Positions 42,023-49,919 of a stretch of DNA of 55,493 bases are shown here, in pieces (positions within the stretch are counted from its first letter, which is position 1; every line of letters starts with the position of its first letter). This stretch comes from Solobacterium sp. (GTDB lineage Bacteria > Bacillota_I > Bacilli_A > Erysipelotrichales > Erysipelotrichaceae), in assembly GCA_024693325.1 (NCBI GenBank), contig JAILLA010000052.1, positions 1-55,493 of the forward strand. The letters are read 5' to 3'. The notes under the pieces were generated by a model. That model did no database searches. It had not been told where the DNA came from and saw only the letters and a program-made list of their open reading frames with translations. The translations under genes were made by a program, and so were the position numbers.

Positions 42023-43039
42023 CTAAATTTCCGACAATACGGACAGCGGCATCATCAGGATGCGGTATACGATGATCAGCAGGATACCGACACCGGCATA
42101 ACTGATGATCCTGATCACTTCGGTGTATCTTTTCATCTTTCTCTGCATGCGCAGGGATGACATCTGCAGATAGCTGCTCATCATATTCCCTGCCCCTTCC
42201 GTATGGACCGCGATCCTCATAAACCGGTAAAGGGATGGATCCAGATATCTGCTGTGCATCGCTTCCTCAAAAGCATCCCCATCCCGCAGCGCTTCATCCA
42301 TCCCCTCCGCCAGCATCCTGATCAGCGGCTGGGAGTCCAGGTTCTTCAGGACCTGCAGGCTCTGCATTGTGTGCATATCCATTTCAATGCATTGTGTGTA
42401 AAAGAGGATGAACCTGGCAGATACATATTCCCTGATGAGTGGCAGGATCCCCCTGGAAGCGAGAAAACAATACGCTTTGATGCGGTATTTCCTGCGTGTG
42501 CAGACCGCTGCGGCGATCATCACAAAGATCACTGATGCCAGCAGGCTGCAGCTGACAAGGCGTACTGCTGCGGCGATCCGGCTGTAAACCGAGAGATCGA
42601 TGCGGAAGCCTGCCATCATGGAAAGCAGTGCCGGGAAACAGAACTCCGAAAACAGCAGACAGCCGCACAGCATCAGTATGAACATGCTCAGAGGATACGC
42701 AGCCTGTGACAGATACTGCTTCCTGGATGCCTGTCCGGCATTGGCCATGCGTATGGAAAGACCGAGCGCTTCCTTTACCGGCAGGACCGGGATAAACCCT
42801 TCCAGGTAATGCCTGTATCTGTCCGGACAGAAATCCGTCATGACACGGTCTCCCGGTTCACCGTTCTCCAGCTGTGCGCGCATCAGCGCAAAGCATTCCC
42901 CGTTCCGTTCATCCTCCAGCACATTGAGGCACTGACGCAGGGAAAAGCCTGCGTTCATGAGCGACAGTATGCCTTCACAGTCAAACGGTTCAAGCAAGAT
43001 CCTGCGCTGCCTGTGTGAGACTGATATATCCGTTTTCAA
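42023..43039 (-). CDS. comGB: ComGB inner-membrane assembly protein (type II secretion F family)
   Basis: 338 aa platform protein of the competence pseudopilus. Three hydrophobic stretches (about 115-140, 160-185, 310-330) and the T2SF-type segment AGFSLRQCLNVLEDE near the start. The frame overlaps the end of comGA by 50 nt and opens at TTG 43039; another TTG at 42997 preceded by AGGA is an alternative, so the exact start is uncertain. No ATG occurs before residue 28. Confidence 0.9.
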   Translation of the reverse strand: MKTDISVSHRQRRILLEPFDCEGILSLMNAGFSLRQCLNVLEDERNGECFALMRAQLENGEPGDRVMTDFCPDRYRHYLEGFIPVLPVKEALGLSIRMANAGQASRKQYLSQAAYPLSMFILMLCGCLLFSEFCFPALLSMMAGFRIDLSVYSRIAAAVRLVSCSLLASVIFVMIAAAVCTRRKYRIKAYCFLASRGILPLIREYVSARFILFYTQCIEMDMHTMQSLQVLKNLDSQPLIRMLAEGMDEALRDGDAFEEAMHSRYLDPSLYRFMRIAVHTEGAGNMMSSYLQMSSLRMQRKMKRYTEVIRIISYAGVGILLIIVYRILMMPLSVLSEI

Positions 43040-43970
43040 CAGCTTCCATAACCGCTTCCGAAAGCTTTTTGAAACGGGTGCTGTGCTTCCTGTTTCTGAA
43101 ATAATAATTCACCTCCTCCCTGTCCATCATTTCGTATACGCATATTCTGCCCGGTCTGTCCGTTCTGTCATAAAGCCTCTGGCTTGTGATCCCGCTGAGC
43201 ACATCACTCAGCTGGTATTCATGGACGCCGAGATCCAGCAGCCTGTGCACCGCGCCTGTACAGTCCGCGGAATGAATGGATGTTACGACGAGATGTCCGG
43301 TAAGTGCGCATCTGACAGCCATCTGCGCAGCTTCGCTGTCCCTGATCTCACCGATCATGATGATATCCGGGTCATGCCTCATCAGCTGGCGGATCCCTTC
43401 CGCAAACGACAGGTGTGCCTGGGGATTGACCTGAAGCTGGACATATTTCTCGGAATACACTTCCACAGGATCTTCCAGCGTATAGATCTTCCTGCCTGTT
43501 GTTTCATTGAGGATCGTATACATCGTCGTGGTCTTGCCGCTGCCGGTCGGACCGGAGAATACATACAGGCCTGCCCGGTGTCCCGTTATGCTTTTCAGGT
43601 AGCTGACCTGTTCTTCATCCATGCTCAGGTCACTGACCGAGAGATTTCCCGTACTGCTGAGTATCCTGAGCACACCGCTTTTCAGGTGGTATCCGCTGAC
43701 CAGCGCAAACCTCAGCGCGACACGCCTGCCGTCTACCGTGATCTCAAACGAACCTGTCTGCGGCAGTGCTGAAGCACTCACATCCATGTCAGCCCTGTAC
43801 AGAAGAAAGCGGAAAAACCGCTCATCCGCAGCTTTCTGGGGAAGCCGGTACATCTTTCCGCCGATCCGCATCTCCACTGCCAGCGCGCCTTGGGCATCGA
43901 CGCTGAAATGGATATCGGTCGCTCTGTATTTCAGTGCTGTCCGTAAAAACTCTTTGAGCAGTTCTTCCAT
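42990..43970 (-). CDS. comGA: ComGA traffic ATPase
   Basis: GspE/PilB-type ATPase that drives assembly of the competence pseudopilus at the cytoplasmic face. 326 aa from ATG 43970, set by GGGAGG 3 nt upstream. Motifs: RATDIHFS at the N-terminus, Walker A SGPTGSGKTTTMY, Asp box TLEDPVE, Walker B DPDIIMIGEIRD and His box LTGHLVVTSIHS. First gene of comGA-GB-GC-GD-GE-GF-GG. No ComK-like AT box or com-box was identified; a terminator lies directly upstream. Confidence 0.96.
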   Translation of the reverse strand: MEELLKEFLRTALKYRATDIHFSVDAQGALAVEMRIGGKMYRLPQKAADERFFRFLLYRADMDVSASALPQTGSFEITVDGRRVALRFALVSGYHLKSGVLRILSSTGNLSVSDLSMDEEQVSYLKSITGHRAGLYVFSGPTGSGKTTTMYTILNETTGRKIYTLEDPVEVYSEKYVQLQVNPQAHLSFAEGIRQLMRHDPDIIMIGEIRDSEAAQMAVRCALTGHLVVTSIHSADCTGAVHRLLDLGVHEYQLSDVLSGITSQRLYDRTDRPGRICVYEMMDREEVNYYFRNRKHSTRFKKLSEAVMEAVENGYISLTQAAQDLA

Positions 43971-43998
43971 AGTCCTCCCTTCACTCATTGATACGCAC

Positions 43999-44033
43999 AA
44001 AAAAAGATCATTCCCTCTTTTTCGGAATGATCA
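43999..44033 (-). terminator. terminator between the DUF523 gene and comGA
   Basis: Minus-strand GATCATTCC and GGAATGATC with a 9-nt loop, followed by TTTTTTT. It overlaps the stop codon of the DUF523 gene and separates it from the comG operon, whose own promoter must lie in about 30 nt or overlap it. Confidence 0.88.
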
Positions 44034-44462
44034 ATACTTGTTCAGGAATTCTTCTTCTGTCATCACTTCGATGCCGTGCTGCTCAAGCATCTGGGCAAAT
44101 GTTCCGTTTCCATCGACGAGTGTTTTTGTGAATGTGCCGTCATAGATCTTCCCATAGCCGCATGCCGGGCTTCTTGCTTTCAGGACAGCTGCTGTACACC
44201 CTTCCTTCAGACATGTTTCCAGCGCAAGCCTGCTGCCCTTCATATACGCTTCGGTCACATCAGTGCCTTCACGGCTGACGACACGGCAGCCGATGCGCTC
44301 AGACGGTATCCTGGGAACGGGCAGTCCGCCCCATACCTCCGGGCAGACGGGAACGGCAGTTCCTTCTTCTGCCATCTTCCGGATCTCCGGTATTTCATTT
44401 GTTTTTCCGTCATATCTGCACCGGCAGCCGGCCAGACATGCACTGACACATATCTTTGTCAT
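44031..44462 (-). CDS. DUF523 family protein
   Basis: 143 aa, family of unknown function, small soluble protein. Typical sequence: VSACLAGCRCRYDGK at the N-terminus, VCPEVWGGLPVPR, RSPACGYGKIYDGTF. Conserved Cys residues (in SACLAG, VCPE, SPACG) suggest a metal or Fe-S site. ATG 44462 has AGGAG 5 nt upstream; the longer frame from 44483 starts within the promoter region. Stands alone upstream of comG behind a terminator. Confidence 0.9.
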   Translation of the reverse strand: MTKICVSACLAGCRCRYDGKTNEIPEIRKMAEEGTAVPVCPEVWGGLPVPRIPSERIGCRVVSREGTDVTEAYMKGSRLALETCLKEGCTAAVLKARSPACGYGKIYDGTFTKTLVDGNGTFAQMLEQHGIEVMTEEEFLNKY

Positions 44463-44562
44463 CTTAGCTCCTGTATTTATCATACAACATTTGGCAAATC
44501 CGCACTTTTAGTGAAGTATTCACTTTCTCTTGTGCTATCATAATTTATAGTGAGGTATCAGA

Positions 44563-44829
44563 ATGGACCGCGATCAAGTACTCCCGTATCTGAATAAATT
44601 CATAACTGTCACGCTTCAGGACGGCAGTATCCGGTCCGGCTACGTGACGAATCCGCAGGATTTCAAGTCCCCTGAGGACCATCCGGTGGAACTGGACCTG
44701 GTCAACGGTTTCCTGATCGAAAACGTCCCGCTCGGTCAGATCATCAAGATCGAGATCCAGAACAGGGAAAATACAGTTTCTCTGCCTGTAGTAGACCTGA
44801 AAAAAGGATACGGCGTCGAAGAAGAGTAA
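44563..44829 (+). CDS. small protein, possible Sm-like beta-barrel
   Basis: 88 aa, acidic. The core NKFITVTLQDGSIRSGYVTN followed later by ELDLVNGFLIENVPLGQIIKIEI has the strand pattern of Sm/LSm-type folds (compare V-x-L-x-DG-x-x-x-x-G in that superfamily). This is a weak fold guess from the pattern only; I do not know the family. SD GAGG 8 nt before ATG 44563 and an own terminator support a real gene. It is isolated between DUF523 (divergent) and an MBL hydrolase (convergent). Confidence 0.75.
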   Translation: MDRDQVLPYLNKFITVTLQDGSIRSGYVTNPQDFKSPEDHPVELDLVNGFLIENVPLGQIIKIEIQNRENTVSLPVVDLKKGYGVEEE

Positions 44830-44856
44830 AAAACCGGTCTCCCGGTTTTTTTTCAT
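44826..44856. terminator. bidirectional terminator after the Sm-like gene and the MBL gene
   Basis: AAAACCGG (44830-44837), loop TCTC, CCGGTTTT (44842-44849), then TTTT; an A-run on the other side serves the convergent gene ending at 44853. Confidence 0.9.
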
Positions 44857-45455
44857 AGATTCTGCAGATAGGGATTGACCTTCAGCTGAAGGCCGATCGT
44901 AGATGAAGGACCATGTCCTGGATAGAACGTGAGATCTGCAGGCAGTTTGACGATCCTTCTGAGTGAAGCAATCATCTGTGCCTCGTCACCCGAGTAAAGA
45001 TCCGTTCTGCCGATGCTTGAGGCAAACAGGGTATCCCCCGTAAACAGAACGTTTCTGTAGCGGATCAGGACACTTCCGGCTGTATGACCGGGTGTATGGT
45101 AGATGTGCAGCGGAAATGATCCGATCGTCATATCCCCTTCCGGCAGATCCTCAATAGGCGACCAGACCGGATACTCGGTCCCGTCGATCCTGCCGGCATC
45201 CTTTGCCGTAAGCGGAAGATCCCCATGGTTCATGTAGACGGGACAGCCGTATTTTTCAGCCATGTCGTCTGCTGCCATCGTATGATCGGAATGTCCGTGT
45301 GTCAGGATCACAGCATCCACCGTTTCATCAGACGCGATCTTCCGGGAGATCTCTTTCCCGTACCTTCCGGGATCGATGATCAGTACGTGACCGTTGTCAT
45401 GCAGAACGTAGATGTTTTCCTGATACAGTCCGATCGGCAGTATATCGATCTTCAT
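44853..45455 (-). CDS. metallo-beta-lactamase fold hydrolase (glyoxalase II-like)
   Basis: 200 aa. Metal-binding THGHSDH (near residue 52), HTPGHTAGS, FTGDTLF and the final His in YPGHGPSS give the complete binuclear site. The short type like B. subtilis YqgX is common in Bacillota, with thioester hydrolase activity assumed but unproven. SD is poor (CGGG close to the ATG at 45455). It follows rpmG, whose terminator lies directly before it. Confidence 0.92.
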   Translation of the reverse strand: MKIDILPIGLYQENIYVLHDNGHVLIIDPGRYGKEISRKIASDETVDAVILTHGHSDHTMAADDMAEKYGCPVYMNHGDLPLTAKDAGRIDGTEYPVWSPIEDLPEGDMTIGSFPLHIYHTPGHTAGSVLIRYRNVLFTGDTLFASSIGRTDLYSGDEAQMIASLRRIVKLPADLTFYPGHGPSSTIGLQLKVNPYLQNL

Positions 45456-45465
45456 ACCCGATATT

Positions 45466-45497
45466 CAAAAAAATAACCCGGCAGGTTATTTTTTCTC
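45466..45497 (-). terminator. terminator of rpmG
   Basis: Minus-strand AATAACC and GGTTATT with 5-nt loop, followed by a T-run; it overlaps the rpmG stop codon. Confidence 0.85.
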
Positions 45498-45638
45498 CTT
45501 ATGCAGAGTTTTCTGATTGCATCTCGGGCAATACTTTTTGATTTCCATTTTCTCAGCGTGCTTGCGCTTGTTTCTTGTACCGATATAGTTTTCTTCACCG
45601 CAGACTGAGCATTTAAAGGTGATATTGTCTCTAGGCAT
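45486..45638 (-). CDS. rpmG: ribosomal protein L33
   Basis: 50-aa ribosomal protein, read directly from the minus strand: MPRDNITFKCSVCGEENY, then GTRNKRKHAEKMEIKKYCP and RCNQKTLHKEKK. It has both zinc CxxC pairs (KCSVC and YCPRC), the C+ form. SD AGGAGG lies 8 nt before ATG 45638. Single-gene transcript with its own promoter and terminator. Confidence 0.96.
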   Translation of the reverse strand: MPRDNITFKCSVCGEENYIGTRNKRKHAEKMEIKKYCPRCNQKTLHKEKK

Positions 45639-45665
45639 TTTTCAAACCTCCTGATTTACCATGAG

Positions 45666-45694
45666 AGTATACCACATGTATTTTCTTTTTCCAA
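45666..45694 (-). promoter_or_regulatory. promoter of rpmG
   Basis: Minus-strand TTGGAA (45689-45694), 17-nt spacer, TATACT (45666-45671) with a TG one base further up (TGGTATACT). The remaining 45700-45840 contains a weak CCCGG/CCGGG hairpin and a GCATGCATGC palindrome, nothing more I can name. Confidence 0.75.
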
Positions 45695-45857
45695 GGAATT
45701 CATTTCAAGCATTGATAAAAAAATGACCCGGAAATGATGCCCGGGAATTGAGGTTTCCCCTTTTTTCGGCATGCATGCATATTCAAACCATTGATCTGCC
45801 GGGTAAAAATGTCAATTTCCCTTTACTTGTGAGATAATACCCGTGGGAGGTCATCTC

Positions 45858-46925
45858 ATGAAAAGAACAGAAACACGCCCGATCTATGTCGGAGGACTTC
45901 AGATCGGCGGGCAGAACGCATGTGTCATACAGTCTATGACGAACGTTCCTGCAAAAGATATTGAAGCGAGCGTCAGACAGATCAATGAGCTTGAGGCAGG
46001 CGGATGCCAGATCGCCCGTCTGGCTGTGCTGGATAAAGAAGATGCGCTTGCGATCCCTTACATCAAGGAAAAAACAAACATCCCGCTCGTAGCGGACATT
46101 CATTTCAACTACCAGCTTGCACTGCTTGCCCTGGACGGGCATGTCGATAAGATCCGCATCAACCCCGGAAACATCGGCAAGCGCGAGCATACGGAAGCTG
46201 TTGTTAAGAAGTGTCTCGAAAACCATGTGCCGATCAGGATCGGCATCAATTCCGGTTCACTTGAACAGCAGTTCCTGCAGAAATACGGCGGACCCTGCGC
46301 TGAAGCGATGATCGACAGCGCTGACAGACACGTCAGGATCCTGGAAGATCTCGGGTTCCATGACATCTGTCTGTCCTTCAAGTCGTCCAACGTTGCCCTG
46401 ACGATCGCCGCGTATGAGGCTGCCGCAAAGCACTTCCCTTATCCCCTGCACCTCGGTGTGACGGAAGCAGGCGGTTTTGCGGAAAGCGCGGTCAAGAGTT
46501 CCGCGGCACTCGGAACATTGCTGCACGAAGGGATCGGCGACACCATCCGCGTATCCGTATCCGGACCGCCGAAGGATGAGCTGATCATTGCCAAGCAGCT
46601 GCTGAAATGCTTCGGACTGTATGACAAGGTTCCCGATCTTGTTGCCTGTCCGACATGCGGAAGGATCCAGTATGATATGCTGCCGCTGGTAAAGAAAATG
46701 GAGGAATTCCTGGCTGACATCCACGAGGATATCCAGGTCGCGGTCATGGGCTGCCCGGTCAACGGTATGCAGGAAGCCAGCCGTGCCGATATCGGTGTCG
46801 CGGGCGGATATGAAATGGGCATGCTGTTTGCGAAAGGCAAACTGCTCAGGACTGTACCGCAGAGCGAGCTGGAGGACGCATTGAAAGCAGAGATCCTGAA
46901 GATCGTAGAGGAACGCAGTAAATAA
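45858..46925 (+). CDS. ispG: 4-hydroxy-3-methylbut-2-enyl diphosphate synthase
   Basis: Fe-S enzyme of the MEP isoprenoid pathway. 355 aa. TIM-barrel part: VIQSMTNV, LVADIHFNYQLAL, KIRINPGNIG, LHLGVTEAGG; the cluster domain has two Cys in CPTCGRIQYD and the third in GCPVNGMQEASRADIG, with the cluster-liganding Glu just after. ATG 45858 is set by GGGAGG 7 nt upstream. Single gene with its own terminator; the last enzyme, IspH, is encoded 5 kb away. Confidence 0.97.
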   Translation: MKRTETRPIYVGGLQIGGQNACVIQSMTNVPAKDIEASVRQINELEAGGCQIARLAVLDKEDALAIPYIKEKTNIPLVADIHFNYQLALLALDGHVDKIRINPGNIGKREHTEAVVKKCLENHVPIRIGINSGSLEQQFLQKYGGPCAEAMIDSADRHVRILEDLGFHDICLSFKSSNVALTIAAYEAAAKHFPYPLHLGVTEAGGFAESAVKSSAALGTLLHEGIGDTIRVSVSGPPKDELIIAKQLLKCFGLYDKVPDLVACPTCGRIQYDMLPLVKKMEEFLADIHEDIQVAVMGCPVNGMQEASRADIGVAGGYEMGMLFAKGKLLRTVPQSELEDALKAEILKIVEERSK

Positions 46926-46931
46926 TAATAG

Positions 46932-46963
46932 ACACGGACACACACAGCGGTCCGTGTTTTTTC
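46932..46963 (+). terminator. terminator of ispG
   Basis: ACACGGAC (46932-46939) pairs with GTCCGTGT (46950-46957), followed by TTTTTC. Confidence 0.88.
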
Positions 46964-46965
46964 GT

Positions 46966-46996
46966 GAAAAGATCCTTCCTTCCGGAAGGACCTTTC
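46966..46996 (-). terminator. terminator of the rubredoxin/rubrerythrin operon
   Basis: Minus-strand AAAGGTCCTTCC and GGAAGGATCTTT form a 12-bp stem on a GGAA loop, followed by T residues. Separate from the ispG terminator beside it. Confidence 0.8.
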
Positions 46997-47002
46997 AGCG
47001 TA

Positions 47003-48190
47003 TCAATAGTTTTCTTTCCTGACTTCGAAATATGCCTGCGGATGACTGCATACAGGGCAGACTTCCGGAGCTTCCGGACCGACTGTTACATAGCCGCAGT
47101 TCCGGCATTCCCAGACAGTTTCCGTATTCTTTCTGAACACTTCTTTCTGTTCGATATTCTTCAGCAGAGCACGGTATCTTTCCTCATGCAGTTTCTCGAT
47201 CGCGCCGACACCTCTGAACTGGGCTGCCAGTTCGGGGAATCCTTCCGCTTCGGCATCCTTGGCCATTCTTTCGTACATGTCGGTCCATTCGGCATTTTCA
47301 CCCTCTGCCGCATGCAGCAGATTCTCGGCTGTATCACCGAGTTCACCAAGAGCCTTGAACCATAGCTTCGCATGTTCTTTTTCATTCTCGGCTGTCTGCA
47401 GGAACAGCGCAGCGATCTGTTCATAACCGGCTTTCTTCGCAACGGAAGCATAGTAGGTATATTTGTTTCTTGCCTGTGATTCACCGGCAAAAGCTTCCCG
47501 CAGATTCTGCTCGGTCTTTGTGCCGGCATACCTGCTCTTCTTCACTGTCTCAGGTGCTTCTTCGATCTTGGTGAATACAGATGCGGGCTGTTTGCATACA
47601 GGGCATTTCTCAGGCGGTGTATCGCCTTCATGTTCATAACCGCAGATCGAGCATTTCCATTTTGTCATTTTGCATTCTCCTTCTTTCACTGTTTCATTGC
47701 ATGGAATCGATTTGATGAGTTTTTCTGCTGCTTCCGCAGGGAACTGCGGGCCGGGCGGGTGCTTTACCATGTCCTGCAGCAGTTTATGCGCATTGCCGCT
47801 CTGCGGCAGCATAAACCCTGCTTCACGCATGATGTCTTCCCCGATCAGACGCTCAGACATGGCGACGGCTTTCATCAGCCGTTTCAGGCCTTCCAGTTCT
47901 GTCTGTTCCGCGATCTGCAGCGCTGCAGCTTCGGCATCTGCCCTGCTTTGCGCCATACGGTTCAGCGCCTTGCGGACAGTCTCTGTTTTTGCCTGCTGGG
48001 GCGGGTACTCCAGGGGCACCATACTGATGGCTGCACTCGGGCACGCATCGGCACACATGCCGCAGCCGATGCATCTGCTGACATCGATGATGCTGTTTTC
48101 CGTATCCGACGCGCCGGTCGGACAGACATACAGGCACAGGCAGTCTTTCGTACAGAGCCGCAGATTTCTTACAGCAACCTTTGTTTTCAT
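47003..48190 (-). CDS. ferredoxin-rubredoxin-rubrerythrin-rubredoxin fusion
   Basis: 395 aa, probable peroxide-scavenging electron chain in one chain. Residues 1-60: two 4Fe-4S-type Cys sets ([23 protein letters not shown]). 60-165: helical linker. 175-215: rubredoxin ([12 protein letters not shown]). 218-355: ferritin-like rubrerythrin domain ([26 protein letters not shown]). 362-393: second rubredoxin ([12 protein letters not shown]). Met175 (ATG 47668) has a perfect AAGGAG 8 nt upstream, so a 221-aa rubrerythrin can also be made. The full start has AAGGAG 9 nt up and overlaps the previous gene by 4 nt. Confidence 0.92.
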   Translation of the reverse strand: MKTKVAVRNLRLCTKDCLCLYVCPTGASDTENSIIDVSRCIGCGMCADACPSAAISMVPLEYPPQQAKTETVRKALNRMAQSRADAEAAALQIAEQTELEGLKRLMKAVAMSERLIGEDIMREAGFMLPQSGNAHKLLQDMVKHPPGPQFPAEAAEKLIKSIPCNETVKEGECKMTKWKCSICGYEHEGDTPPEKCPVCKQPASVFTKIEEAPETVKKSRYAGTKTEQNLREAFAGESQARNKYTYYASVAKKAGYEQIAALFLQTAENEKEHAKLWFKALGELGDTAENLLHAAEGENAEWTDMYERMAKDAEAEGFPELAAQFRGVGAIEKLHEERYRALLKNIEQKEVFRKNTETVWECRNCGYVTVGPEAPEVCPVCSHPQAYFEVRKENY

Positions 48191-48837
48191 CTGACTGTGC
48201 TCCTTCCGATCTTTTCAAACTTCCAGGCCGGCACCCTGCATACAGGGCAGAGTTCCGGCGCCTGATCCGAGACCCATACGAAGCCGCAGACCGTGCATAC
48301 CCAGATATCGGTATCCGCCAGCATGGCTTCACCTTCCCTGAGGTATCTGCCGACAACGCTGGACAGTACCCTGGTGACCTTTTCGCCCCAGACACAGACA
48401 CGCTGTGCGCCGCGGTCATTCTCACTGACAGCGGCAGCCCTGAGGGCGGCATAACGTTCGATATCATCCTGCAGCATACCTGCGATCATCTGTACACCGG
48501 CATCCTGTACAGCCGGTACTGCAGAACGGAAATAGTCGGACAATTCCCTGAAAAGCGCAGCTTCCTCCTGTTTGTACTGCTTCTCGCAGCCGCGCGCGAG
48601 ATTTGAGCATATTAAGGAAAGCTGGCCCGGAGAATACGGATGATCGGTGTCCTCGTCGTAAGAGGCCGGCGGCGCGGATGTTTTTGTCCCGGCAGGCTCC
48701 TGCTGTTCCTCCGGCCGGAAATCAGATCGTGCCGCCCCGCAGAGCGGACATTTCCAGTCATCGGGAAGCGTGCCGAACAAAGCCTCTTCCACGGATTCGT
48801 CATAGACATAGCCGCAGACCAGACAGATATAGCGCAT
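48187..48837 (-). CDS. protein with two rubredoxin-like domains
   Basis: 216 aa. N-terminal rubredoxin ([21 protein letters not shown]) and C-terminal rubredoxin-like domain ([20 protein letters not shown]) flank a helical middle (about 70-175) that lacks the usual ferritin ExxH residues. The helical core resembles a decayed ferritin-like bundle (inference). It probably passes electrons to the fused rubrerythrin, whose gene overlaps its stop by 4 nt. ATG 48837 has AGGAGG 8 nt upstream. Confidence 0.88.
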   Translation of the reverse strand: MRYICLVCGYVYDESVEEALFGTLPDDWKCPLCGAARSDFRPEEQQEPAGTKTSAPPASYDEDTDHPYSPGQLSLICSNLARGCEKQYKQEEAALFRELSDYFRSAVPAVQDAGVQMIAGMLQDDIERYAALRAAAVSENDRGAQRVCVWGEKVTRVLSSVVGRYLREGEAMLADTDIWVCTVCGFVWVSDQAPELCPVCRVPAWKFEKIGRSTVR

Positions 48838-48957
48838 ACGCGTTTCCTCCTTCATGAAACACGCAGACAGAAACATCCGGGCAAACTCAAAATACAATAA
48901 CAATGCAGTTACCGGTGTCCGTCTGATGATTTCTGTCAGATGCAGGTTTCTGTCTTT

Positions 48958-48986
48958 AGCATACCGTATATTGCCTGATATGCCAA
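48958..48986 (-). promoter_or_regulatory. promoter of the rubredoxin/rubrerythrin operon
   Basis: Minus-strand TTGGCA (48981-48986), 17-nt spacer, TATGCT (48958-48963). The leader of about 115 nt holds no structure I can name; no PerR-type box was recognised. Confidence 0.8.
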
Positions 48987-49022
48987 CAGCAGCACTCCAA
49001 AATACCGATCTGCATTGCGGCA

Positions 49023-49053
49023 CAAAAAAACAGTGTCCTATTCAGACACTGTC
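49023..49053 (-). terminator. terminator of the DEAD-box helicase/nfo operon
   Basis: Minus-strand ACAGTGTC and GACACTGT with a 7-nt loop, followed by TTTTTTT. Confidence 0.9.
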
Positions 49054-49919
49054 AGATGTTCCTGCCAGCCTTCTTCGTAAACACCCTTCCTCAGCATGGC
49101 GATCTCCTTTGCATAAGGAGGCTCTCCTCCGATATACGGTGTTTCCAGTATCTTGGCGATATGCGCAGTCCGCGGATTTGCTGCGATCCTGTGCAGCGTT
49201 TCAAAACCGATCGTTCCCAGACCGATATTCGCGTGTCGGTCTTTCCGTGCTCCGCGGATATTCTTGGAATCATTGAGATGGATCACGTGCAGCCTTTCCA
49301 GGGTAAGTACACGGTCAAACTCATCAAGCACTCCGTCAAAGTCATTGACATCATATCCTGCGTCATTGATGTGACAGGTATCCAGGCAGACCCCGTAATG
49401 TTCCGGGTGATCCAGGCGTTCCAGTATTTCCGAGATCTCTTCAAACGTCCTGCCCAGTTCACTGCCCTTGCCTGCCATCGTTTCCAGACAGATGACGATG
49501 CCTTCCGGCAGTTCGGGCAGTCCGTTCAGACACCTGACGACGGTATCAATGCCTGTCTGTGTGTCCGTCGTCGTATAGCTGCCGGGATGCAGGACGATAT
49601 ATGATGCGCCGATGGCATGCGTCCGCATCACTTCGGAATACAGGAATTCCCCTGCCAGCTCAAACACTTCCGGTTTGACGGCATTGGCCGGATTGATCAG
49701 ATACGGCGCATGGATGATCATGTGCTGCATCGGGATCCCGTTCTTCTCCATCAGTTCCTTTGCTTCAGCGATGCGCATTTCCTCCAGAGGCCTGCGCTTT
49801 GTATTCTGCGGCGCGCCTGTATACAGCATCAATGCATTGGCATCATAGCTGAGCGCTTCCTTGACACTGCCCTCCAGAAATTCCGGGGCAGTCATTTTGA
49901 CATGGCAGCCGATGATCAT
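49038..49919 (-). CDS. nfo: endonuclease IV
   Basis: AP endonuclease of base-excision repair. 293 aa TIM barrel with three zinc ions. Signature segments: IHAPYLINPANA, VLHPGSY, ICLETMAGKGSELG, VCLDTCHINDAGYD, HLNDSKNIRGARKDRHANIG and ILETP. The start overlaps the helicase stop by 4 nt (ATGA), so it is translationally coupled. Another AP-site factor, SRAP, lies elsewhere in the window. Confidence 0.96.
   Translation of the reverse strand: MIIGCHVKMTAPEFLEGSVKEALSYDANALMLYTGAPQNTKRRPLEEMRIAEAKELMEKNGIPMQHMIIHAPYLINPANAVKPEVFELAGEFLYSEVMRTHAIGASYIVLHPGSYTTTDTQTGIDTVVRCLNGLPELPEGIVICLETMAGKGSELGRTFEEISEILERLDHPEHYGVCLDTCHINDAGYDVNDFDGVLDEFDRVLTLERLHVIHLNDSKNIRGARKDRHANIGLGTIGFETLHRIAANPRTAHIAKILETPYIGGEPPYAKEIAMLRKGVYEEGWQEHLTVSE

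Noticed and set aside
43971..44030. ComK box or competence sigma-factor box before comGA
   Set aside because: No AAAA-n5-TTTT pair with proper spacing nor a com-box like TACGAATA is present; the A/T runs belong to the terminator.
47003..48190. Ferredoxin-rubrerythrin fusion as an assembly or frameshift artefact
   Set aside because: The frame is continuous through all domains, both starts have good SDs, and the 4-nt overlap with the upstream gene is intact.
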